The notes beneath the pieces were generated by a model. That model searched no databases, was not told where the DNA came from, and saw nothing but the letters and a program-made list of their open reading frames with translations. A stretch of DNA of 7,602 bases, taken from positions 1 to 7,602 of the forward strand of contig JAUVQR010000061.1 of the NCBI GenBank assembly GCA_030598065.1, read 5' to 3'. This document shows positions 1-5,787 of the stretch, piece after piece. This DNA is from Planctomycetota bacterium (GTDB taxonomy: Bacteria; Planctomycetota; Brocadiia; Brocadiales; Bathyanammoxibiaceae). The position numbers and the translations under genes were made by a program. Each line of letters begins with the position of its first letter. The stretch's first letter is position 1.

Positions 1-463
1 AGGGTACGATAGATTCCGTACCCGGGCCTATTGCGCCCAGCGATTCCAGGAAATGTCCCTCTTTGCTCGTAAAGAGGTACTCGTGGATGAAGAGTCGCAT
101 CTCCGGCAGTGGCTCGGTCTCTTCGACCTCGTGGGGGTCCAGCCTCAGGGCGTTCATAAATCTCCTGAAGATCGCCGGATGTGTGTCGAAGTTGTTTTCT
201 TCACCGTACTCCTGGTAAAGGTTTTCTATGAGGAATGCCCTGGGGCCTTCGTCCGGGATATTTGCGGCTATAGCCGCGAGGTAACGGCTGAACCACCTCG
301 AATAAAGGTAATACTGTCTGGCAAATATCCTTATCCGGTCCAACGAGAGCTTGCCCTGCCTGAATTTCTCCAAAAAGGGGTGGTGCAGTGCAGGGTGAAC
401 CCTTATGTCTTCTTCCAGTCGTTCAAAGTAGTCCTGAGCACTTGAAGTTGCGAGCTGTATCAT
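1..463 (-). CDS. Haem-oxygenase-like metal oxidase (PqqC/TenA/CADD fold), N-terminal part, runs off left edge
   Basis: This frame was found by translating the minus strand from the ATG at 463; it stays open for 154 codons to the window edge, so the C-terminus is missing. The protein reads like the 'iron-containing redox enzyme' family: HPALHHPFLEKFRQGKLSL at 23-41, then ARQYYLYSRWFSRYLAAI at 48-65, then LIENLYQEYGEENNFDTHPA at 78-97. Compared with CADD and other haem-oxygenase-like diiron oxidases, Glu85 (QEYG), His95 (THPAIF) and Glu150 (GTESIVP) fall where metal ligands are expected. The other ligands (His, Asp, His on the last helix) would lie outside the window. Family members use a di-metal site and O2 for C-C or C-N cleavage, desaturation or N-oxygenation; the substrate here is unknown. 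No signal peptide is seen, so it should be cytosolic. A sigma-54 promoter sits just upstream and there is no clear Shine-Dalgarno. It is not PqqC itself, because PqqC lacks the metal ligands. Fold call is firm, reaction is not. Confidence 0.85.
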   Translation of the reverse strand, partial: MIQLATSSAQDYFERLEEDIRVHPALHHPFLEKFRQGKLSLDRIRIFARQYYLYSRWFSRYLAAIAANIPDEGPRAFLIENLYQEYGEENNFDTHPAIFRRFMNALRLDPHEVEETEPLPEMRLFIHEYLFTSKEGHFLESLGAIGPGTESIVP

Positions 464-480
464 GACGTTGAAAGAATTAA

Positions 481-496
481 AGCTATTCTCGTGCCA
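481..496 (-). promoter_or_regulatory. Sigma-54 (-24/-12) promoter for the oxidase gene
   Basis: The minus strand reads TGGCACGAGAATAGCT. The -24 element TGGCACG is perfect, GG and GC are separated by exactly 10 bases, and the -12 element TAGCT differs from TTGCW at one base. The GC is at 483-482, which predicts transcription from about 470, only some 7 bases before the ATG at 463. The transcript would be almost leaderless, in keeping with the missing Shine-Dalgarno. An NtrC-type activator gene lies immediately upstream, the natural candidate to drive it. Confidence 0.75.
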
Positions 497-519
497 AACT
501 GGCGTGAAAGATGTAAGTG

Positions 520-539
520 CTTATTAAATATATACTAAG
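520..539. promoter_or_regulatory. AT-rich imperfect palindrome, possible bending-protein site
   Basis: The plus strand runs from CTTATTAAA to ATACTAAG, with CTTA/TAAG ends and a symmetric TA-rich core. It lies about 50-70 bp upstream of the predicted oxidase start site, between the sigma-54 promoter and the more distal dyad. That is where IHF or HU often bends DNA at enhancer-dependent promoters. It is not a clean IHF consensus, so the role is inferred from position and composition. Confidence 0.3.
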
Positions 540-571
540 GGGGTATTGGCCTGGTAGGGGTGTGGTGGGGT

Positions 572-620
572 AAGGCCGGGGAAAGAAAAATTTACGGAAT
601 CCATTACTGCGCCGGGCCTT
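572..620. repeat. Inverted repeat AAGGCC/GGCCTT, possible activator-binding region
   Basis: AAGGCC at 572-577 and GGCCTT at 615-620 are perfect inverted copies, each flanked by CCGGG-type sequence, with a 37-base spacer. The centre is about 126 bp upstream of the predicted oxidase transcription start, a normal enhancer distance for NtrC-family activators. It could also form a weak stem at the 3' end of the regulator transcript, but no U-run follows on the minus strand, so it is not a standard terminator. Confidence 0.25.
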
Positions 621-640
621 TTGCTGAAAATCTTGCGGAG

Positions 641-2002
641 CTACTGCCCTGTCTCCCACTCCTTTACTTTATACTCAATCTTGCGCGTCGAAACCCCGAG
701 CAGCTTGGCCGCATCCGTCTTGCTGCCGCCGGTCAGTTCAAGGGTCTTCAGGATTACCTCTTTTTCCACGTCCTTCAAGGGTGTTCCGACACGAAGCTGC
801 AAGTACGGCGAGGTCGTCTCGCCGGAGTGCGTGAGGTTAGAAGGCAGGTGTTCGGTTTCTATGACGTTCTTCTTGGACAATACCACCGCTCTTTCGATGG
901 CGTTTTCGAGCTCACGCACGTTGCCCGGCCAGTTGTAGTCCTTAAGCAATTTCATCACTTCTGGCGAGACGCCCTTTATGTTCTTGGTGTTTTTCTGGGC
1001 ATAATGGATAAGGAAGTAGTCTGTCAACAAGGGTATGTCGTCCCTTCGGTCCCTCAGGGGCGGTATGTCTATCTTGATTACGTTTATCCTGTAGTACAGG
1101 TCTTTCCTGAACCTGCCTTCGGCCACCTCTTTTGTCAGGTCTTTGTTGGTGGCGGCGAGTAGCCTGACGTCCACTTCTTTTGTGACTTCGCCTCCGACCC
1201 TCTCGAACTGGCCCGTTTCTATTACTCGAAGCAGCTTCACCTGCACCTGCAGGCTCATTTCCGACACCTCGTCAAGGAACAGTGTGCCCTGGTGCGCCAT
1301 CTCGAATCGTCCCTTTCGTGTATACAGCGCGCCGGTGAACGAGCCCTTGTCATGCCCGAAAAGTTCACTCTCGAGCACGCCTCCTGCAAGTGCGGCACAA
1401 TGAAGCACCGTAAACGGCCCGCCCTTTTGCGGGCTTAACCGGTGGACGGCCTGTGCCACCAGCTCCTTGCCTACTCCGGTCTCTCCGCAGATGAGGACCG
1501 TAGCGGTTGAAGGCGCCACGTCCCGGATGGTGCTGAACATCTTGCGCATTTCCTTGGTGTTGCCTATAAACTCCTGGAATGCGTTCTTTTTCTCCAGCCG
1601 CACCTTCAACGCCTCATTCTCTTTCAGTAGCAGCTGTCTCTCGCCTATCTTCTTCAGGGTTCTCTTCAGGGCGTCTATGTTGAGGGGCTTGGTCAGGTAT
1701 TCCTCCGCGCCCCTCTTTATCGCGGCGACGGCGTTTTCGATAGAGCTGTAGGCGGTCATTATGACTATCGGTATCTCTGTGTCTTTCTTCCTTATTTCAT
1801 CGATAAGCGATAGCGCGCCCAGTCCGGGCAGCTTCATGTCGGACAGGACGATGTCGTAGTGCTGGGTCTCCATCAGGGCGAGGGCCTCGTACGCGGAGAT
1901 AGCCCCGCTGGTCTCATAGCCCTCGCGCTGGAGCAGTTTTAAGAGGCCGCTCAGGGAGTTCTTGTCGTCTTCTACTACCAGTATCCTTTGATGGTTCTTC
2001 AT
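641..2002 (-). CDS. NtrC-family sigma-54-dependent response regulator
   Basis: This is a full-length (453 aa) three-domain enhancer-binding protein. Residues 5-120 are a receiver domain with acidic pair Asp12-Asp13, phospho-acceptor Asp55 (LSDMKLPG), Thr83 and Lys105 (TKP). A coiled linker (about 120-140) leads to an AAA+ domain with Walker A GETGVGKE (173-180), the sigma-54 contact loop GSFTGA (220-225, Ser in place of the usual Ala) and Walker B GTLFLDE (239-245). A Fis-type helix-turn-helix closes the protein (about 425-449, GGSKTDAAKLLGVSTRKIEY). It should hydrolyse ATP to open sigma-54 promoters once phosphorylated. The ATG overlaps the stop of the kinase gene in an ATGA, so the two are co-transcribed and probably translationally coupled. 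The -24/-12 promoter just downstream, and perhaps the one at 4011-4026, are likely targets. Which NtrC subfamily it belongs to is not clear. Confidence 0.96.
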   Translation of the reverse strand: MKNHQRILVVEDDKNSLSGLLKLLQREGYETSGAISAYEALALMETQHYDIVLSDMKLPGLGALSLIDEIRKKDTEIPIVIMTAYSSIENAVAAIKRGAEEYLTKPLNIDALKRTLKKIGERQLLLKENEALKVRLEKKNAFQEFIGNTKEMRKMFSTIRDVAPSTATVLICGETGVGKELVAQAVHRLSPQKGGPFTVLHCAALAGGVLESELFGHDKGSFTGALYTRKGRFEMAHQGTLFLDEVSEMSLQVQVKLLRVIETGQFERVGGEVTKEVDVRLLAATNKDLTKEVAEGRFRKDLYYRINVIKIDIPPLRDRRDDIPLLTDYFLIHYAQKNTKNIKGVSPEVMKLLKDYNWPGNVRELENAIERAVVLSKKNVIETEHLPSNLTHSGETTSPYLQLRVGTPLKDVEKEVILKTLELTGGSKTDAAKLLGVSTRKIEYKVKEWETGQ

Positions 2003-3093
2003 CTGTTCTTGTCGGACAGCGGGAGCTTTATAAGAAATTCTGCGCCCCTGCCCGATGAGCTGCAGGAGAGGGCGCCCCCGTGGGCCTGGATTATATTGTG
2101 CGCCGTCGGCAGTCCGATTCCCGTACCGTTTATCTTGCTGGTATAGAACAGGTCAAAAATGTTCTCCTTCTCATCCTCCGGGATCCCACATCCCGTGTCC
2201 CGGGCCGTTATCTTGACCTGGTTGCCGTCTCTTGCGGCAGTGAGCGTGAGCGTGCCGCCGTCCGGCATCGCTTCAAAGGCGTTCAGGACTATGTTGAGAA
2301 GGGCCTGCTTCAGCTTTCCACTGTCAACCATGACATGCGGGAGGCTCTCCTCGACCGTCAGTTCTATATTCACCCCGTTGAGGTCCGCCTGGGCAGCCAC
2401 CAGTTTTATGAGGTTCTGCAGGACAGGCCCCAGTGCCTGACTCTTCAGCACAAGCTTGTCCGGCCTGGCGAATTTGAGGCAGGTGTCCACTAGGTCGTTG
2501 AGCCGTGACACCTCTTCCTTTACTTTGGAGATTATTTCAGGTATGTCGCTCTGAGCCAGTTTCTTGTCTGCGGCAATTTCATGCTCAACCAGCTGCATCT
2601 GTATCTGGATGGCATTGAGCGGGTTTTTTATCTCATGTGCCAGTTCGGCGGCCAGTTGCCCCATGGTGGCAAGGGTCTTTGTATGCAGAAGCTCTTCGGA
2701 ATATTTCTTCTTCTCGCTTATGTCTTGGAAGGAGGAGATGATGTATTCTATGTTGCCGTCGTCGCCCTTTATAGGGAAAACGGTGGCCTCTACCCAGCGG
2801 TTGCCACCGTTGTTCGTGCATATCAGGAGTTCTCTCGCTACCCTGGCGACCTCACCGTTGATTACCCTCATACCCGGACAGAGTTGTTCGGTAATGGGCT
2901 TGCCGCTGGCGGTGTGGCATCCGTACACCAGGTCACATCTCTTTCCCTTGATGTCCTTCCAGGGCCAGCCCGTAATCCTTTCAAAAGAAGGGTTTACGGC
3001 GATTATCCGCCTGTTGCGGTCCTGTACCATGAGGCCCACGCCCGCATTCTGCCAGACACCCTCGAGTAGGTTATTGTTCCAACCGCCGATCAT
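1999..3093 (-). CDS. Soluble PAS-domain sensor histidine kinase, partner of the adjacent regulator
   Basis: The 364-aa protein has no signal peptide or membrane segment, so it should sense a cytoplasmic signal. A single PAS domain covers about 10-127. It carries Cys53, Cys59, Cys72 and Cys92 (C-X5-C-X12-C plus one), which could bind a metal, Fe-S cluster or haem, or act as thiol sensors; this is inference. The dimerisation/phosphotransfer helix holds His153 in ELAHEIKNPLN. The ATPase domain has the N box around Asn267/Asn271 (LLNIVLNAFEAM), the G1 box DTGCGIPEDE (299-308) and the G2 box GTGIGLPTAHNI (323-334). The layout is NtrB/AtoS-like. The start is fixed by GAGGAA at 3104-3099, six bases from the ATG at 3093, and by a sigma-70 promoter whose predicted start site lies 17 bases upstream. 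The gene ends inside the regulator's start codon (ATGA). Confidence 0.95.
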   Translation of the reverse strand: MIGGWNNNLLEGVWQNAGVGLMVQDRNRRIIAVNPSFERITGWPWKDIKGKRCDLVYGCHTASGKPITEQLCPGMRVINGEVARVARELLICTNNGGNRWVEATVFPIKGDDGNIEYIISSFQDISEKKKYSEELLHTKTLATMGQLAAELAHEIKNPLNAIQIQMQLVEHEIAADKKLAQSDIPEIISKVKEEVSRLNDLVDTCLKFARPDKLVLKSQALGPVLQNLIKLVAAQADLNGVNIELTVEESLPHVMVDSGKLKQALLNIVLNAFEAMPDGGTLTLTAARDGNQVKITARDTGCGIPEDEKENIFDLFYTSKINGTGIGLPTAHNIIQAHGGALSCSSSGRGAEFLIKLPLSDKNR

Positions 3094-3098
3094 ACAAA

Positions 3099-3104
3099 TT
3101 CCTC
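3099..3104 (-). promoter_or_regulatory. Shine-Dalgarno site of the kinase gene
   Basis: GAGGAA on the minus strand, six bases from the ATG at 3093, is the clearest ribosome binding site in the window. It decides the kinase start. The oxidase and cytochrome starts have nothing comparable. Confidence 0.7.
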
Positions 3105-3116
3105 AATTAGTTTTTG

Positions 3117-3146
3117 ATTATACCCTATGACACAAAGTACTTGCAA
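3117..3146 (-). promoter_or_regulatory. Sigma-70-type promoter of the kinase-regulator operon
   Basis: On the minus strand there is a -35 TTGCAA (3146-3141), an 18-base spacer and a perfect -10 TATAAT (3122-3117). Transcription should begin near 3110, giving a leader of about 17 bases that contains the GAGGAA ribosome site. The promoter would give basal, sigma-54-independent expression of the kinase and regulator, as is usual for NtrC-type pairs. Confidence 0.65.
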
Positions 3147-3403
3147 CAGAAACATGGTGTATTGTGGGGTGTTTTGAGCCTGCGGGGTTTTTTGCGGTTA
3201 CATTAATGCCGGACGGTGAATTCGTTCAGCCGCCTCTGGCCTCCGGAAGAGTGCATGCGGGCCGACAGGGCTGACCCGTAGGGGCTGTGGCGCGGTGTGG
3301 GCGGTACGGAAGCCTGCTCCATAGGCAGGGCCTAAAAACAGACTGCCCCCCGGCGTCCGCATATGTCAGTGGTACGGGACACTTATATCAGAAGCTCAGT
3401 CTC

Positions 3404-3940
3404 TCAGTCAACCACCTCAAAACCGAAGGTATAGACCTTTATTAGTCCGTTTATTTCCAGTGGCATGATCAGCTTTATCCTGGACCCCGTCGCGTATTTC
3501 GATGGATAGATTAAGATTTCCTGGAACCCGGACGGAAAAGGCTTTATGTATTCGCTAATCGACGACCCTGGAGGCACGATGGTGGGGTCTATATGGGGAT
3601 GGGTCGTGGTCGCGTGAGCCGTCTTGGTTCTCATCTTCTGGGTATCTTCAGTGCTGTTGAGAACCCAGTGTGTCTCACCCTCCGGGTCTCTCAAGATAGT
3701 CTCATCCCATATTATTCCCAGGGGTTGCTGGGTCCTGTTCCATAGGGTGAATTCTATCCGCCTCTGGGTGACGGTAAAGCGTACCTTGATGTTTTCGTCG
3801 GCGAATACGAGTTGGTCGCTGTGCGTGGGCTTGGTCAGCTTTAAGGTATGTTCGCCGGGGGCCTTCTCAATTGCTTCGCAACCGGCGACGACAATCAATA
3901 ACAGCAGGAGCGCGAAAGGAAGGTAAATATTTCTAAGCAT
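3404..3940 (-). CDS. Small secreted lipoprotein of unknown function
   Basis: From the ATG at 3940 the product is 178 aa with a textbook lipoprotein signal: MLRN, a hydrophobic stretch, and lipobox VVAGC with the lipidated Cys at 21. An upstream in-frame ATG at 4027 would place about 29 non-hydrophobic residues before this signal, so 3940 is preferred; an AGGG about 9 bases upstream may be its ribosome site. After Cys21 the protein is rich in beta-forming stretches (VRFTVTQRRIEFTLWNRTQ, then LGIIWDETILRDPEG and IKLIMPLEINGLIKVYTFGF), which suggests an immunoglobulin-like sandwich. No catalytic motif or haem-binding CXXCH is present. It lies 127 bp behind the cytochrome gene on the same strand and may be co-transcribed with it, or be driven by the sigma-54-like site at 4011-4026. 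It should be anchored in a membrane facing the periplasm, where it could assist the cytochrome; that role is a guess. Confidence 0.8.
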   Translation of the reverse strand: MLRNIYLPFALLLLLIVVAGCEAIEKAPGEHTLKLTKPTHSDQLVFADENIKVRFTVTQRRIEFTLWNRTQQPLGIIWDETILRDPEGETHWVLNSTEDTQKMRTKTAHATTTHPHIDPTIVPPGSSISEYIKPFPSGFQEILIYPSKYATGSRIKLIMPLEINGLIKVYTFGFEVVD

Positions 3941-4010
3941 ATACGTTACCCTGTCAGGTTTGGAGCCACACCACCCCTTGGAAGGAAAGGATACCAGAGT
4001 TGCCCCGAAA

Positions 4011-4026
4011 AGCAAGCAAATTTCCA
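4011..4026 (-). promoter_or_regulatory. Possible sigma-54 promoter upstream of the lipoprotein gene
   Basis: The minus strand reads TGGAAATTTGCTTGCT. It has GG-N10-GC spacing and a perfect -12 TTGCT, but the -24 box is TGGAAA instead of TGGCAC. The GC at 4013-4012 predicts transcription from about 4000, leaving a 60-base leader before the ATG at 3940. It is weaker than the 481-496 site and could be chance. Confidence 0.35.
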
Positions 4027-4067
4027 TCGTTTATTGTCGCAGGTTCGGAGTCCCGCTTGTGCCGGGT

Positions 4068-5537
4068 CTATTTCTGCACATCGAGCGTGGCAGAGGCCTC
4101 TGCCATATCCACTATGGGGATGGTAGGGGCCTTATCGCCCAGTAGCGCCACGGCCAGCCACTGTGGGGCGCTTCTGTAGTGAAGCACGGCCTTTAGCTGC
4201 AGTGGCAGCTTTGTGTCCCCGGGGACAAGGAAAGCGTATTTCTCGACCATCTGTCCCTTTGTAGGTATTCGGTGGTCGGAAATGATGTGGTCGGCCTCCC
4301 ACACATCTAAGGTCGGTTTTCCGTCTTTGTCGCCGAAAACGGTGTGATATACCACGGCGTCTTCGTCAAGATGGCCTTCGCCGTCCAGATAGCCAGAGTG
4401 ATAGACCTTCTTTCCATCTGCGTCGATGACGGTTACCTCCAGCCATGCCTGACGGACCTCTGTTAGTCCTGTAGGTATGTAGTGGCCGGCGCCGACGTTT
4501 TCCACAAGTATCCTGGCCCGAAGGATTTCCCCGGGTTTTACCGTGGAGGCGGTCAGTATCTCAACCGTGGCGGCGTTCTTGAGCCTCTCTTCCGCCATCT
4601 TTTGTCTCTCCGGGTCCGGGGCTGACGGTCCCAGAACCAGGCTTGTGCCACCAACGAAGTAGTGGGTCCAGATGTGTGGTCTTTCCAGACCTCCAACAAT
4701 CTTGGTCGCGGCGAAGCCCGGATTGTCGGGCCTCTCGGTGGAGCCTGTGGCCGGCACCCCCGGCCTCTGCCGCATGTGGCAGTCCTGGCAGTGCACCGTG
4801 GTCTCCGGATTGCCGGTATTGTAGGGTCCCAGGCGCCATTCAGTGTAGGTCTGTTCCACTGCCAGCCTGCTTCCCGCGTGGGAGACGTCGTGACAGGTAC
4901 CACAGAACTCCGAGCGTGTGTGCAGCTCGGAATACTCGGTCTTGTGGTTGGTCTCGGGGCAGTCGTCAAACGGGCCGCGTTTGGTGCCGAAGTCCATCTT
5001 GTCCGCGTCACCGGGGTCCAGAATGAACGGTGCGTTACCTATACCGGCGGTGGCCTTTATGGAGTGACAGAAGTCACAAAAGATGCTTTGCCTGCTGGCC
5101 TCGCTTGGTATCGGGGCCTGTCCGCACTCCCATTTACCGGAGGTGAAACCCACGGGGGTATGACAACGGACGCAGGAGTCCATCACCGCGTTCTGCTCGT
5201 CGTCCTTGGCCTCATCACGCCCTTTTTTATAGAGGGCCTGAAACAACGGGTCGGCCCATGCGTACGCGTGGGTGGAACCCTTCCACTGCTTGAAGATGTC
5301 CGTGTGGCATGCGCTGCATATCAAAGGCGAAAAGAACCTGCTCTCCGGTATCTCGCCGAGTCCCGTAATGGGTTCGTCAACCATGTTCGCAGGCCGGTCC
5401 CGCCTTGGCAATTGCCAGCTCGGGGCCCATTCCTGGGCGTACAGTTCCACGGCGATACCAGATAGAACAAGGCCTGCCAGTAGGAGACAAAACACCACTG
5501 TGGCCTTTATATTAAATGGGTTTCGCTGACCGTTCAT
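4068..5537 (-). CDS. Secreted pentaheme cytochrome c (cytochrome c554-like) with a C-terminal beta-rich domain
   Basis: Starting at the ATG at 5537 the protein has 489 aa. A signal peptide covers about 1-34 (N-region with Arg5/Lys11, hydrophobic 12-30, likely cleavage after LYA), which sends it to the periplasm for haem attachment. There are five CXXCH sites: CSACH 74-78, CVRCH 122-126, CDFCH 154-158, CGTCH 212-216 and CQDCH 250-254. The opening CSACHTDIFKQWKGSTHAYA is typical of the cytochrome c554-like family. The C-terminal part (about 320-489) has the motif GHYIPTG (351-357), common in a beta-rich domain that follows haem domains in such proteins. It is an electron carrier or reductase/oxidase subunit; the substrate cannot be told. 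Earlier in-frame starts exist (ATG 5594, TTG 5621) but add a polar stretch before the signal peptide. None of the three starts has a good ribosome site, so the start is uncertain. Confidence 0.9.
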   Translation of the reverse strand: MNGQRNPFNIKATVVFCLLLAGLVLSGIAVELYAQEWAPSWQLPRRDRPANMVDEPITGLGEIPESRFFSPLICSACHTDIFKQWKGSTHAYAWADPLFQALYKKGRDEAKDDEQNAVMDSCVRCHTPVGFTSGKWECGQAPIPSEASRQSIFCDFCHSIKATAGIGNAPFILDPGDADKMDFGTKRGPFDDCPETNHKTEYSELHTRSEFCGTCHDVSHAGSRLAVEQTYTEWRLGPYNTGNPETTVHCQDCHMRQRPGVPATGSTERPDNPGFAATKIVGGLERPHIWTHYFVGGTSLVLGPSAPDPERQKMAEERLKNAATVEILTASTVKPGEILRARILVENVGAGHYIPTGLTEVRQAWLEVTVIDADGKKVYHSGYLDGEGHLDEDAVVYHTVFGDKDGKPTLDVWEADHIISDHRIPTKGQMVEKYAFLVPGDTKLPLQLKAVLHYRSAPQWLAVALLGDKAPTIPIVDMAEASATLDVQK

Positions 5538-5760
5538 TGTATGTAGACGATTTAAAGTATGCGGAATTTTCCGGTAGACTTCAAAGAGGTTCATTGTCAG
5601 ATGAAGTGTATTTAAATGCAAGCACTAAAGAAAGCATGGCAAAGAAGCTGGGGTGGAGAAGGTGGCTTAGGCACGGCAGGTTGGCGCCCGATGGCGCGCC
5701 GTTAGTCTACAACCCTTAATCCGGTCGTTTTAACGCAGTGCGCCAGCCTGAGCCTTGAAT

Positions 5761-5787
5761 ATTTTATTTGCAAAGCTGAAATAAAAT
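5761..5787. repeat. Perfect 9-bp AT-rich inverted repeat, operator-like
   Basis: ATTTTATTT (5761-5769) and AAATAAAAT (5779-5787) are perfect inverted copies around a 9-base centre. One arm ends in the ATG of the small frame at 5786. Arms 18 bp apart centre to centre would put both half-sites on nearly the same DNA face, as expected for a dimeric regulator. It does not match the FNR or Fur consensus. An A/T-only stem makes a poor terminator. Confidence 0.4.

Larger units (their letters stand above)
464..640. other. Regulatory intergenic region upstream of the oxidase gene
   Basis: This stretch lies between the response-regulator stop and the oxidase start and holds no credible gene. Read on the minus strand it contains, in order, an inverted repeat (arms 615-620 and 572-577), a C-rich tract with four CCCC runs (539-581), an AT-rich imperfect palindrome (520-539) and the -24/-12 promoter (481-496). 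The order of far-upstream dyad, bendable AT-rich DNA and then a sigma-54 promoter matches the usual layout of an enhancer-dependent promoter. I see no terminator after the regulator gene, so read-through from the kinase-regulator operon is also possible. Confidence 0.6.
3094..3403. other. Intergenic region upstream of the kinase gene
   Basis: The AT-rich part next to the kinase (3094-3150) holds its promoter and Shine-Dalgarno. The rest (about 3200-3360) is distinctly GC-rich and I see no gene in it. It contains a small imperfect hairpin (CCTGC at 3313-3317, GCAGG at 3325-3329), but no T-run follows on either strand, so it is not a convincing terminator for the lipoprotein gene. A 54-codon minus-strand frame (3362-3198) lacks a ribosome site and looks incidental. 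Confidence 0.5.

Noticed and set aside
53..445. Plus-strand open frame of 130 codons
   Set aside because: It is antisense to the oxidase frame on the minus strand, which has clear family motifs.
560..1162. Plus-strand open frame of 200 codons
   Set aside because: It lies opposite the AAA+ and helix-turn-helix parts of the response regulator and shows no recognisable domain.
3312..3331. Hairpin after the lipoprotein gene as a terminator
   Set aside because: The stem is short with a bulge and no T-run follows on either strand.
3198..3362. Minus-strand 54-codon frame beginning MRTPGGSLFL
   Set aside because: There is no ribosome site, no recognisable motif, and composition follows the GC-rich block it sits in.
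3394..3409. Tandem 8-mer (GACTGAGA/GACTGAGC on the minus strand) at the lipoprotein stop
   Set aside because: Two short imperfect copies are easily expected by chance and suggest no function.
3941..4027. Longer start for the lipoprotein at ATG 4027
   Set aside because: It would bury the lipoprotein signal peptide 29 residues inside the protein, and it overlaps the possible -24/-12 site.
4662..5465. Plus-strand open frame of 267 codons
   Set aside because: It is the mirror of the haem-binding part of the cytochrome gene, whose five CXXCH motifs are in the minus-strand frame.
5538..5621. Longer starts for the cytochrome (ATG 5594, TTG 5621)
   Set aside because: They add a polar extension before a good signal peptide and have no better ribosome site; kept only as alternatives.
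5722..5737. GG-N10-GC on the plus strand (GGTCGTTTTAACGC) as a sigma-54 promoter
   Set aside because: Only the GG and GC match; both boxes otherwise differ from consensus, and the leader would be about 170 bases.
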